In this document: in pieces, positions 8,989 to 17,397 of the stretch
Layout: each line of letters starts with the position of its first letter
Position numbering within the stretch: the stretch's first letter is position 1
Assembly (NCBI RefSeq): GCF_036322585.1
Contig: NZ_AP024600.1
Span: 496,001-560,000, forward strand
Length of the DNA stretch: 64,000 bases
DNA from: Luteolibacter sp. LG18
GTDB taxonomy: Bacteria > Verrucomicrobiota > Verrucomicrobiia > Verrucomicrobiales > Akkermansiaceae
Direction of reading: 5' to 3'
Notes under the pieces: model-generated
Databases searched by the model: none
Seen by the model: only the letters and a program-made list of their open reading frames with translations
What the model was told of the DNA's origin: nothing
Translations under genes and position numbers: made by a program

Positions 8989-10098
8989 ATGCACCCTTCG
9001 CGCTGGCTTCCGCTTGTCACCATCGTCCTCGCCGCCCCGGCCCACGCCGGCAGCCCGGCGGACGCGGCCCGCATCCGGAAGGAGTTCACGCTGCTGAACG
9101 AGCGCTGGGAACTCCAGATCAAGGCCGCCCCGGACGCAGCCGCCCAGCAGGAGCTCCTGAAAAAGCGCCCGGACGCCCAAGCCGCCGCCACGGAAATGTG
9201 GAACTGCCTGCGCCCGTCCCTCGCCGAGGACTGGACGCTGGAACCCGGTGCCTGGCTGTTGCGCATCGCCGCGGCCCAGGCCGGGAAACCCTCCGCCACC
9301 CCGGGTGCCCCGAAGGCACCGCTCGCCGAGGCCGCCACGAAAATCCGCGAGGCGGTGGAGAAATACCACCTCCGCAGCCCGAAGCTGGCCCCGATGTGCC
9401 TTTCCCTCGTCGGCGGCCAGGACCCTGGCGCGCTCTCGTTACTTCAGAAAATCGAGGCCCAAAACCCGGACCCGAAGGTCCAGGGCGTGGCCGCGCTGGG
9501 CCAGGCGATGATCCTCAAGGGCATCGGCGACGATGGCGACGCCATGAAGAAGCGCCTGACCCTGCTCCGGAAGGCGATCATCAATGCTGGCGACCAGGAA
9601 GTGGAGGGAGTGTCCATCTCCCACCTCGCCGAGGACGAGCTCTACATCATCCTTCACCTCAGCAAAGGCCGCGAAGCCCCCGACCTGGCCGGCACCGGCA
9701 CCGGCGGGCAGCAGATGAAGCTCTCCGACTACAAGGGCAAGGTCGTGGTCCTGCTGTTCTGGAACACCACCAGCCTCGCCGATCCGGACCAGTTCTTCGA
9801 CATCGCCGACAGCCTTCAGAAGAAATTCGCGGGCAAGCCGGTGGCGCTGGTGGGCGTGAACAACGACCCCCGCACCACCCTCCGCGCGATGGAGGTCCAG
9901 AAGGACACCCGCGTGGACTGGCCGAATTTTTCCGACCCCGAGAACAAGCTCGGCAACGAGTACCGTGTGGGCACCCGTCCGCTGGCTTACGTCCTGGGCA
10001 AGGACCGCTCGATCCAGTATTTCGGCGCGCCCGGTTCGTTCGTCGAACTGGCGGTCGATGCCCTGCTGTCGGAAAGCAAGCCCGCCGCGGGCAAGTGA
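8989..10098 (+). CDS. Secreted TlpA/thioredoxin-fold protein lacking the CxxC motif
   Basis: A 369-residue protein with a signal peptide (about residues 1-20, cleavage near AHAG). A long alpha-helical middle region follows, then a C-terminal thioredoxin-like domain from about residue 225. That domain begins APDLAGTGTGGQQMKLSDYKGKVVVLLFW, the typical TlpA/AhpC-TSA opening, and contains VALVGVNND and the cis-Pro-like strand GTRPLAYVL. At the place where TlpA proteins have WxxWC..C this protein reads FWNTTSLADPDQ with no cysteine, so thiol-disulfide chemistry is unlikely. It probably acts as a binding or scaffold domain in the periplasm. No operon partner is evident. Confidence 0.75.
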   Translation: MHPSRWLPLVTIVLAAPAHAGSPADAARIRKEFTLLNERWELQIKAAPDAAAQQELLKKRPDAQAAATEMWNCLRPSLAEDWTLEPGAWLLRIAAAQAGKPSATPGAPKAPLAEAATKIREAVEKYHLRSPKLAPMCLSLVGGQDPGALSLLQKIEAQNPDPKVQGVAALGQAMILKGIGDDGDAMKKRLTLLRKAIINAGDQEVEGVSISHLAEDELYIILHLSKGREAPDLAGTGTGGQQMKLSDYKGKVVVLLFWNTTSLADPDQFFDIADSLQKKFAGKPVALVGVNNDPRTTLRAMEVQKDTRVDWPNFSDPENKLGNEYRVGTRPLAYVLGKDRSIQYFGAPGSFVELAVDALLSESKPAAGK

Positions 10099-10114
10099 CC
10101 CCCAAACCGCGGAA

Positions 10115-10132
10115 GATTACAGTTCTGTAATC
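10115..10132. other. Short perfect palindrome upstream of the glycan operon
   Basis: GATTACAG-TT-CTGTAATC is a perfect 8-bp inverted repeat centred about 100 bases before the first gene of the glycosyltransferase operon and 17 bases after the TlpA-like stop. It has no T-tract, so a terminator is unlikely. A protein-binding operator or a small mRNA hairpin is possible; nothing more can be said from the sequence. Confidence 0.4.
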
Positions 10133-10223
10133 CTGGGCCGCTCCGGAAGTTTGACTGTGACATTTCCGTCGCGCGCTCTCCATTGTCCGCGCGGAAACGA
10201 AACCGCCAGCTTCTGGCCCGCCT

Positions 10224-11768
10224 TTGCCAGCTCCACTCTCCACACAATCGTCAGGCAATCCGGATGCCAACCCGCCGGAAGGCACCGCCAGTTGGGACCG
10301 GCGGGCGATCGTTTTCCTCCTCGTCCTAACAGCCCTGCGGCTCGTGATCCACGCATGCGGCGTGGTGGGTGTGCTCGGCGATGAAGCCTACTACTGGGAG
10401 TGGGGCAACCACCTCGCGGCGGGGTATTACAGCAAGCCGCCGCTGATCGGCTGGATCATGGGCCTGCTGCGGTTGGCCGGGCTGGACACGCCCTTCGGCC
10501 TCAAGACCACGGCCAACCTCCTCTCCACCCTCTCGCTGGGCGGCCTCTATCTTTTCACCCGCCAGTGGTTCGGTGCCCGCACCGCATGGTGGACCCTGGC
10601 CACCGCGGGACTTTCGGCAGGCAGCCTGATGCTGGGCTCGTTCCTCACCATCGACTCGCCGCTCGTGGCCACTTGGTCGGTTGCCCTGGCCGCGGGTTCC
10701 AGCCTGCTGCGGAACGGCCCGCGCCCCGCGAACGTGATCACGCTCACGCTGGCACTCGGAATCGGCATGCTCGGGAAGCAGATGATGATGCTGTTCCCGG
10801 TGCTCCTCTTCATCGCCGCTTGGCGTCTCAAAGTCCCGCGCCGGACCTGGCAGGCCGCCATCGCCTGCTCGCTACTGTCCTTCCTCGCGCTCACCCCGCC
10901 GGTGCTCTGGAACGCCCACCACGACTGGGTCACCTTCAAACACACCGGCCACCATTTCGAGGGCGCGCCGGTGACGCCCGCAGCGATCGGCAAGCGGCTG
11001 CTGGAATACATCGGCAGCCAGTTCATGGCGGCCGGCCCGCTGGCGCTCGCCCTGGCCTTTGCCGCGCTCCGCAACCGGGAAACCCGCCACCGCTACCGCG
11101 TCCCGCTCATTTTCGGAACCATCGGCTGGACCGTGTGCCTGCTCATGAATGTCCGGCAGGAGGTCAACCCGAACTGGCCCGCCGTCTACCTGTTCTCCTG
11201 GCTGCCAGCCGGGATCGCCTGGGCCATGGACCGCAAGCCGGTCTTGGCGAGGGCCGCCCTGTGGATCAACGCCGGGGTCACCGCCGTGGCGCTCGCCGCG
11301 GTCCTTTTCCCCTCGGTCTGGAACAAAGGCGACAAGAAGTTCTGGTTCGGCTGGGACACCTTGGCTCGCGAGGTGGATGCCCTCCAGCCTCCCACCGCGC
11401 CCGGGGAGAAACCGCTCCTGATCGTGGCGGGCAGCCGCTTCACCGCCGCCCAGGTGGCGTTCCTGTGCCCACGCCGCCCCGAGCTGCACACCTGGTACTA
11501 CGGCCGGGACTTCATCCCCGGCACCACCAAGCAGCGCGGCGTGACCAGCCAGTTCGACCTGTGGCCCGGCCCGGCCTGCCCGGTGACGCGCCCGTTCGTC
11601 GTGCTGGTGGATGAAAACCTCCCGCTGCCCGAAGGCCTGCGGAGCGCCCTCGTCAACCCGGCCCCGCCGAAAAAAGTGCACGTCCAGTTCGGCAAGAAGA
11701 ACGGAGCCAATTTCAACCTGATCCGGGCCGAGGGACTCACCTCCTGGCCCCCGCCCCCATTCGAATGA
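10224..11768 (+). CDS. GT39-family membrane glycosyltransferase (ArnT/PMT-like)
   Basis: A 514-residue polytopic protein with roughly ten membrane segments. The GT-C fold signature is the first periplasmic loop [14 protein letters not shown] (Asp53-Glu54), followed by [10 protein letters not shown]. This is characteristic of ArnT/dolichyl-P-mannose mannosyltransferase (PMT_2) enzymes that move a sugar from a polyprenyl-phosphate donor to lipid A, protein or another acceptor. The start is TTG 10224; no better start exists before the first membrane segment. Its stop overlaps the ATG of the GT2 gene (ATGA), so it heads a translationally coupled operon with GT2, LAB_N, a second GT39 and a PAP2 phosphatase. 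Confidence 0.85.
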   Translation: MPAPLSTQSSGNPDANPPEGTASWDRRAIVFLLVLTALRLVIHACGVVGVLGDEAYYWEWGNHLAAGYYSKPPLIGWIMGLLRLAGLDTPFGLKTTANLLSTLSLGGLYLFTRQWFGARTAWWTLATAGLSAGSLMLGSFLTIDSPLVATWSVALAAGSSLLRNGPRPANVITLTLALGIGMLGKQMMMLFPVLLFIAAWRLKVPRRTWQAAIACSLLSFLALTPPVLWNAHHDWVTFKHTGHHFEGAPVTPAAIGKRLLEYIGSQFMAAGPLALALAFAALRNRETRHRYRVPLIFGTIGWTVCLLMNVRQEVNPNWPAVYLFSWLPAGIAWAMDRKPVLARAALWINAGVTAVALAAVLFPSVWNKGDKKFWFGWDTLAREVDALQPPTAPGEKPLLIVAGSRFTAAQVAFLCPRRPELHTWYYGRDFIPGTTKQRGVTSQFDLWPGPACPVTRPFVVLVDENLPLPEGLRSALVNPAPPKKVHVQFGKKNGANFNLIRAEGLTSWPPPPFE

Positions 11769-12448
11769 ACGCCAAGCTCAGCATCGTCGTCCCCTTCTAC
11801 AACGAGGAGGAAACCGTCGCCGACGTCGTCGCGGAAATCCTCCGCGCGGTCCCCGGCGCGGAAGTCATCGCCGTGGATGACGGCAGCAAGGACCGGACCT
11901 GGGAGATCCTTTCCGCCATCCCCGGCATCCGCGCCATGCGCTTCCCGCAGAACCGCGGCCAATCCGCCGCAATGTACGCGGGCATGCGCCAGACCACCCG
12001 TGAGATCGTCGCCCTGATGGACGGCGATGGCCAGAACGACCCCGCCGACTTTCCGAAACTCGTCGAGGCGCTTGAGCAGGGAGCCGACGTCGCCTGCGGC
12101 TACCGTGCCCACCGCCAGGACACCGCCAGCCGCCGTTACGCCTCGAAGATCGCGAACAAGATCCGCCGCGCCTTCCTGCACGACGGTGTGCGGGACACCG
12201 GCTGCTCGCTCAAGGCCTTCCGCCGCGAGGCCGTGGACCACCTCATCCCGTTCAACGGCATGCATCGCTACATTCCCGCCCAGCTCCTGCGCGCGGGCAT
12301 GAAGATCGTCGAGCTGCCCGTGAACCACCGCGGCCGCATGGCCGGCACTTCGAAATACACCAACTGGGACCGTGCCCTGCGCGGCATCCACGACCTGATC
12401 GGCGTGTCCTGGTTGCTGAAACGCAAGGTCAACATCCGCTTCGATTGA
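11765..12448 (+). CDS. GT2-family glycosyltransferase (polyprenyl-phosphate sugar synthase-like)
   Basis: A 227-residue GT-A enzyme of the DPM1/ArnC type. It opens with [13 protein letters not shown], then has [12 protein letters not shown] (the nucleotide-sugar binding Asp39-Asp40 region) and [10 protein letters not shown] (metal-binding DxD-like, residues 85-92). Such enzymes load a sugar onto undecaprenyl or dolichyl phosphate on the cytoplasmic face. It lacks the C-terminal membrane helices of ArnC, so it may be held at the membrane by the LAB_N protein encoded next. The start overlaps the preceding stop (ATGA). Confidence 0.9.
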   Translation: MNAKLSIVVPFYNEEETVADVVAEILRAVPGAEVIAVDDGSKDRTWEILSAIPGIRAMRFPQNRGQSAAMYAGMRQTTREIVALMDGDGQNDPADFPKLVEALEQGADVACGYRAHRQDTASRRYASKIANKIRRAFLHDGVRDTGCSLKAFRREAVDHLIPFNGMHRYIPAQLLRAGMKIVELPVNHRGRMAGTSKYTNWDRALRGIHDLIGVSWLLKRKVNIRFD

Positions 12449-12453
12449 ACGCC

Positions 12454-12762
12454 ATGATGAGGGAAACCCTTTTCGAATTCGACATCTACAAGGCTCACGT
12501 CGTCGTGAACCTGTGGAAGATCATCGGCTGGACCGGAGCCGCGCTCTTCGGCCTGCGCTGGATCCCGCAGTTCTTCGCCACCCGCAAGGCGAAACAGGTG
12601 ACCATGCCGCGCGTCTTCTGGGTGATGTCCGTGACCGGCAGCATCTGCCTGCTCGGTTACTTCATCGGCTACCGCGCCGACTCGGTGGGCGTGCTATCCA
12701 ACCTCTTCCCGACCTTCGTCGCGCTCTACAACCTCTCCCACGACCTGCGGAAGCGGCCATGA
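12454..12762 (+). CDS. Small LAB_N (lipid-A-disaccharide synthase N-terminal-like) membrane protein
   Basis: About 100 residues with three likely membrane segments. The pattern KIIGWTGAALFGLRWIPQFFATRKAKQV, then PRVFWVMSVTGSICLLGYF, then NLFPTFVALYNL matches the stand-alone LAB_N domain that often sits beside GT2 and GT39 genes. It probably anchors or partners the GT2 enzyme; that role is inference. Start choice: two adjacent ATGs at 12454 and 12457, or TTG 12445 overlapping the previous stop. Its stop overlaps the ATG of the next gene. Confidence 0.85.
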   Translation: MMRETLFEFDIYKAHVVVNLWKIIGWTGAALFGLRWIPQFFATRKAKQVTMPRVFWVMSVTGSICLLGYFIGYRADSVGVLSNLFPTFVALYNLSHDLRKRP

Positions 12763-14447
12763 CGGAAACGCGCGACAGATCCCTGCGTTTCATGCTGCCC
12801 GCGGTGGTCGCGCTGGCCATGCTGGGCCTCGTCGCTGGCATCTTCACGCTGCCGATCCTCGATCGCGACGAGCCGCGCTTCGGCCACGCCGCGCTGGAGA
12901 TGATGCGCCGCGGGGATTTCACCGTGCCGTGGTTCAACGATCTGCCGCGCCTCGCGAAACCGCCGCTCAGCTACTGGTGGATGATCGCGAACGTGAAGCT
13001 CTTCGGCGCCAGCGAATGGGCCGTGCGGCTCCACTCCGCCCTCGCCGCCTGTGGGGTGGCAGGCGTGCTGGCTTCGTTCGGCAAGCGCCTGACCGGCCGC
13101 TGGCAACCCGGGCTGCTGACCGCCGGAGCCTGGCTCACCGCGCTCCAGACCGGCATGCAAGGCCGCGTGTGCACCGCGGACATGGTGCTGGTGCTGGCGG
13201 TCACTCTCGCCATGCGGGCCCTGTGGGAACTGCTTTACCCGGCCCCCAGCGCGGGCCGTGGCTGGTGGTGGGCATTCTGGCTTTCGATGGCCGCGGGCTT
13301 CCTCGCCAAGGGCCCGGTCGCTTGGGCGGTGCCGCTTCTCGCGGGGTTGATCCACGCTTGGCGGTCCCGGAAGGATCCCGGTTCGACGCGGAAACCACCC
13401 CACCTCGCCGCAGGCATCCTGCTGTGCCTGGCCCTGTGCGCGGCCTGGGGCATCCCCGCCCTGATCGCCACCCATGGCCGATTTTTCAGCGAAGGCGTGG
13501 GCCACGACATCGTGGAACGTGGCACCACCTCCCTCAATGGACGGCTCTATCTGCCGGGGGTCTTTTATCTGGTCACCATCCCGATCTCGCTGCTGCCGTG
13601 GACACCGCTGCTACCCGCCGCGCTCCGCCGGTTCCGGGAAGCGACTCCGGAGGCACGGTTCCTGAGCGCATGGTTGCTCGCGCCGTTCCTGATCTTTTCC
13701 TTCTACGCCACCCAGCTCCCGCACTACGTGCTGCCGGGCCTGCCCGCGTTCTTCCTGCTGGCCCTCTGCCGTCCGGCCACCACCCGGCCCCATCCGGCTT
13801 GGACGTTCCTTTCCGCAGCGCTGCCGCTGCTCGGCGCGGGTCTGGCCCTCACACCGGCCCTGAAAATGCCCGACCTGCCGACCTTGGCCGATCCACGAGC
13901 AGCGCTCGTCTACATCGCCGGGTTCTTCTTCTGCCTCGGCATCGCCTCGCTGCTCGTCGGCCGGAACCGCCCGATGGCGGCGATCGCGCTGGTGGCCCTC
14001 GCCGGTTTCCTCACCCTGCCCGGCGGCCGGGTTTTCACCCGCATGAATCCCACCGTGCTCGCGGTGGACGGAATCGACCGCCAGACCCCGTCCAAGCCGA
14101 TCGGAGTCGGCTACACCGAGCCCAGCCTGGTGTGGTGCAGCGACCGGATCTGGCGCTTCGCCTCCGGCTGGAAAGATGCCGCGGACACCTCTTCCTGGCG
14201 CGTGGTCCAACTCCGGTCGTGGGATGCCAGCGCGAAAAACTACCAAGCCCTGATCTCGGGCAAACTGCCTGAAACTCCGTCCCGCGATTTCCGCCCGAAG
14301 CTGGCGGAGGCCGGCGTGGGCGATGAACTGGCCCACGCCCGCGTGATCCACGCGTGGAACCTGGCCACCTCGAACTGGGTGGAACTCGCCGTGATCCCGC
14401 CCGCAACCGCCCCGGTCACCGCCACCACGGACACGGCCGCCAACTGA
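12759..14447 (+). CDS. Second GT39-family membrane glycosyltransferase (ArnT-like)
   Basis: A 562-residue polytopic GT-C enzyme. After the first membrane helix it has PILDRDEPRFGHAA (Asp35, Asp37, Glu38), the catalytic-loop motif of ArnT-type enzymes, then RLAKPPLSYWW (the KPPL motif). The C-terminal third is soluble and less conserved. It starts with ATGA overlap to LAB_N. Two GT39 enzymes in one operon suggest two different acceptors or sequential sugar additions. A shadow frame extends further upstream, but the domain begins exactly at ATG 12759. Confidence 0.88.
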   Translation: MTETRDRSLRFMLPAVVALAMLGLVAGIFTLPILDRDEPRFGHAALEMMRRGDFTVPWFNDLPRLAKPPLSYWWMIANVKLFGASEWAVRLHSALAACGVAGVLASFGKRLTGRWQPGLLTAGAWLTALQTGMQGRVCTADMVLVLAVTLAMRALWELLYPAPSAGRGWWWAFWLSMAAGFLAKGPVAWAVPLLAGLIHAWRSRKDPGSTRKPPHLAAGILLCLALCAAWGIPALIATHGRFFSEGVGHDIVERGTTSLNGRLYLPGVFYLVTIPISLLPWTPLLPAALRRFREATPEARFLSAWLLAPFLIFSFYATQLPHYVLPGLPAFFLLALCRPATTRPHPAWTFLSAALPLLGAGLALTPALKMPDLPTLADPRAALVYIAGFFFCLGIASLLVGRNRPMAAIALVALAGFLTLPGGRVFTRMNPTVLAVDGIDRQTPSKPIGVGYTEPSLVWCSDRIWRFASGWKDAADTSSWRVVQLRSWDASAKNYQALISGKLPETPSRDFRPKLAEAGVGDELAHARVIHAWNLATSNWVELAVIPPATAPVTATTDTAAN

Positions 14448-14452
14448 TCTCC

Positions 14453-15829
14453 ATGAACGATTCCTCCACACACCCCCCCCCTCCGTCCTGGTGCCGCCTG
14501 CTGGTCGCACCCGTCGTCGTCGGACTGGTGGCCATGGCGTGGTTGTCGTGGAGCGGACTGGACCTGAAATTCCAATCCATGGCCTTCGATTTCGACCTGC
14601 GCCGTTGGACATACGGTGAGGACGATCTCTGGCTCTGGCTCTTCCAATACGGCCCGCTGCCGATGCTGGCGATGGGTTTCACGGCGCTGTTCACCCTGCT
14701 GGCGGGCTTCGCCTTTCCGAAGCTCGCCCGCTTCATGAAGCCCGCGCTGTTCCTGATCCTCACCATCGTGATCTCCAGCGGCCTGATCACGAATGTCATC
14801 CTCAAGGATACCTGGGGCCGCCCGAGACCCTCGCAGGTGGAGGGCTTCGGACTGATGACGGATGTGCCGGGGCTTCCCTACCGACCTCCATTTTCCCCGG
14901 CCTTTGGCCAGGACGGCAAGTCCTTCCCCTGCGGCCACGCCACCACTGGTTTCGGCCTGGCGGCCATCGGTTTCGTGCTGCTGCGGCGTCGCCCCCGGCT
15001 GGCCACCGCGGTGTTCGCGGCCACCTACGGCTACGGAGTCCTCATTGGCATCGCCCGCATGACACAAGGCGGTCATTTCGCCACCGATGTGATCGCCTCC
15101 GCGCTGATCTGCCACGTCACCCAATCGGTGCTCTACCGCGTGATGCGGCTCCATGAGCATCCCGAATGGGCTTACCGCCCCGGGCGCTCCCGCTGGGGCA
15201 TGGCCGCCGGCATCGGCGTGCCGGTGATGGGCGCGGCCGCCTTTGGAGCGATGCTGGCCACGCCCTATCGCGACGCCGTCCAGATCGCCCCCGAGACACT
15301 GGCCAAGAACGACCGGGACGCCACCGCGATGAAGATCGAAACCTTCGGGAACGTGCACATCGATCTCGGTGAAGCCACCCAATGCCACGGCACCACCAAG
15401 GGATTCGGATTGCCGAAAAGCCGCGTGAAATACGCGCTCCAGACCCGCGGCTCCGTGACCCGCTTCTTCCAAATCGAGCGCGGCTGGTTCACCGAACTCA
15501 GCCAGGAACTGGTCGTCACCGTCCCGGCGAAACCCGGCATGACCGTGGACCTTTCCGCCCCGGAGCGCGCCGCGATCTGGGACATCGATCTGACCCGTGC
15601 CACCGCCGGCCTGAATCAATCCTGGGTGCTCCACGACGGCCCCGGCACCCACCCGGTCATCCACGTGAACGAGGACTCCCCGGTGGTGATCCAGCGCGCG
15701 AGCGCTCTCACCCCGAACCCCGTGATGCTGTTCCAAGGCCCGGGAGCCGGTGCCATCCACGTCACCGTGAACGGCCCCGTCGACCCCGAGGTGCGTGTCC
15801 GCCCCCGCGAGGTGGCCTCGACTCCCTGA
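14453..15829 (+). CDS. PAP2-family membrane phosphatase with an extra C-terminal domain
   Basis: A 458-residue protein. Residues about 15-225 form a PAP2 (type 2 phosphatidic acid phosphatase) domain with five to six membrane helices. All three active-site motifs are present: KDTWGRPRP (118-126), PCGHATTG (159-166) and ARMTQGGHFATD (201-212, His208, Asp212). This family includes LpxE/LpxT-like lipid A and undecaprenyl-pyrophosphate phosphatases. A further membrane segment near 245 leads to about 200 residues of beta-rich, probably periplasmic sequence (from about 260) that I do not recognise. It starts five bases after the GT39 stop and closes the operon. Confidence 0.85.
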   Translation: MNDSSTHPPPPSWCRLLVAPVVVGLVAMAWLSWSGLDLKFQSMAFDFDLRRWTYGEDDLWLWLFQYGPLPMLAMGFTALFTLLAGFAFPKLARFMKPALFLILTIVISSGLITNVILKDTWGRPRPSQVEGFGLMTDVPGLPYRPPFSPAFGQDGKSFPCGHATTGFGLAAIGFVLLRRRPRLATAVFAATYGYGVLIGIARMTQGGHFATDVIASALICHVTQSVLYRVMRLHEHPEWAYRPGRSRWGMAAGIGVPVMGAAAFGAMLATPYRDAVQIAPETLAKNDRDATAMKIETFGNVHIDLGEATQCHGTTKGFGLPKSRVKYALQTRGSVTRFFQIERGWFTELSQELVVTVPAKPGMTVDLSAPERAAIWDIDLTRATAGLNQSWVLHDGPGTHPVIHVNEDSPVVIQRASALTPNPVMLFQGPGAGAIHVTVNGPVDPEVRVRPREVASTP

Positions 15830-15849
15830 TCGGGGAAACCAGGGCAGGC

Positions 15850-16851
15850 TCAGACGGCCCCCGACAAGGCGGGAACAGCGGTCTGCCCCTCCTCGCGCCC
15901 ATACCAGTCCGCGAATTTCCGGATGCCATCGGTGAACGACCAGCGCGGGCTGTAGCCGAAGCGCTCGCGCGCATAGCTGATGTCCGCATGCGTCGTCTCC
16001 ATGTCACAGGCACGCGGCGGCAGCTCGACGATCCTCGCCTTCTGCCCGAAGGCATCGGCGATCTCCTCGATCATCCGCTTGAGCGAAATCGTGCGGCCCG
16101 AGCCGAGGTTCACCACCTCGAAGGGCACCGGTTCCGCGTCCACGATCCGCAGCAATCCATCCACGAGATCCTCGATGAAGGTGTAGTCCCGCAGCGAGCT
16201 GCCATCTCCGAACATCGTGATCTCCTGGCCCTGCGTCATGAGTTTCGCGAACTTGTGGATCGCGAGATCCGGACGCTGGCGGGGACCGTAAACGGTGAAG
16301 AAACGCAGGCAGGTGGTCTGGATGCCGTGAAGGTGGGAATACACCGCACACAGGTGTTCCCCAGCCACCTTGGTGGCGGCGTAGGGGCTGAGCGTGCGGC
16401 TGATGGCCAGGGATTCCCGGAAAGGAGGCTCCTGCCCCGCGCCGTACACCGAGGAACTGGAGGCGAACAACAGGCGCGTCACCCCGGCCTTACGGCAGGC
16501 TTCCAGGATGTTGAGCGTGCCGTTGACGTTGGTCTCCACATAAGTCGCCGGTTGCTCGATCGAGGGCCGCACCCCAGCGAGCGCGGCGAGGTGAATAACC
16601 TGATCGAACTTTCCATCGGCCACGATCCGGTCCATCGTGGCGGCGTCGCGGATATCCGCCTCAATCATGGTCACGCTCTCCGGAAACCCCGCGACAGTCG
16701 CGCGCTTGATGGCCGGATCGTAAAACGAATCGAACACATCCACGCCCGTCACCAGCCAGCCGGCGGCGGCCAGAGCCTCCACCAGATGCCCGCCAATGAA
16801 TCCCGCGGCACCCGTCACCATCACCCGTCCTCGCGGAACTGCGTTCATCAT
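15850..16851 (-). CDS. NAD-dependent epimerase/dehydratase (UDP-glucuronate 4-epimerase-like)
   Basis: A 333-residue short-chain dehydrogenase-fold enzyme acting on a nucleotide sugar. The NAD-binding GAAGFIGGHL (Gly14, Gly17, Gly20), then HLAALAGVRPS, the catalytic SSSSVYG (131-137) and SPYAATK with Tyr157 and Lys161 are all visible. TCLRFFTVYGPRQRPD and YTFIEDLVDGLL are typical of UDP-glucuronate epimerases and related enzymes supplying sugar acids for surface polysaccharide. Start is ATG 16851 (second ATG directly after). It converges with the PAP2 gene and may supply the sugar donor for the adjacent glycan operon. Confidence 0.88.
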   Translation of the reverse strand: MMNAVPRGRVMVTGAAGFIGGHLVEALAAAGWLVTGVDVFDSFYDPAIKRATVAGFPESVTMIEADIRDAATMDRIVADGKFDQVIHLAALAGVRPSIEQPATYVETNVNGTLNILEACRKAGVTRLLFASSSSVYGAGQEPPFRESLAISRTLSPYAATKVAGEHLCAVYSHLHGIQTTCLRFFTVYGPRQRPDLAIHKFAKLMTQGQEITMFGDGSSLRDYTFIEDLVDGLLRIVDAEPVPFEVVNLGSGRTISLKRMIEEIADAFGQKARIVELPPRACDMETTHADISYARERFGYSPRWSFTDGIRKFADWYGREEGQTAVPALSGAV

Positions 16852-16954
16852 GGAGTTGTCTCGGCGGCCCGGTTTCCGGTCACGATTTGAATTATTACAA
16901 TTTCGATAGAAACTCAAGGCGGCGCCCGCGCGTTCCGCCTTCCACCCCACCCGC

Positions 16955-17353
16955 ATGAAGCAGCTCAAAGATGGCATCCGCTCGACCGTCCGGATCGATT
17001 TCCAAGGACACGTCCACAAGCGGCTCCGCGGCACCGGCGCCGCCGAACGATACGCCACCGAAGTCGCCGTCCTGAAGGTGCTGGAGGAACGCGGCTGCCC
17101 CTACGTGCCGCGCCTGGTGGAAGAACACCCCGAGGAATTCTACTTCGTCTCCACGAACTGCGGCCGCATCGCCGACCAGATCCGCAAGGAGCGCGCCGAC
17201 GAGCTTTTCGCCGACCTGGAACGCGACTACGGCATCCGCCACCTCGACGCGGAGCCGCGCAACGTGACCTACTCCGACAAGCTCGGCCGCTTCTGCCTGA
17301 TCGATTTCGAGCTGGCCGAGATCCTGCCCGATCCGAGGGCGGCTCAAGCGTGA
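16955..17353 (+). CDS. Minimal kinase-fold protein
   Basis: A 132-residue protein that reads like a truncated protein-kinase/Kdo-kinase-like fold. Visible features are VHKRLRG (candidate ATP-binding Lys22), a helix with Glu36 (ATEVAVLKVLEERG), a catalytic-loop-like HLDAEPRNV (His96, Asp98, Asn103) and a DFG-like LIDFELAE (Asp117). The usual C-lobe is missing, and the whole catalytic loop sits close to the C-terminus. It might phosphorylate a small molecule or lipid, or be a pseudokinase. It is followed after 44 bases by the DsbD N-domain gene and is divergent from the epimerase. Confidence 0.6.
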   Translation: MKQLKDGIRSTVRIDFQGHVHKRLRGTGAAERYATEVAVLKVLEERGCPYVPRLVEEHPEEFYFVSTNCGRIADQIRKERADELFADLERDYGIRHLDAEPRNVTYSDKLGRFCLIDFELAEILPDPRAAQA

Positions 17354-17397
17354 CGATGCTTGCAAGTTTTCCCGCTCCCCACCGTTCTTTTCCGCCC

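Noticed and set aside
10140-10200. TTCCGTCGCGCG / CGCGCGGAAA inverted sequence considered as a terminator of the TlpA-like gene
   Set aside because: The stem is imperfect, the loop is long and no T-tract follows.
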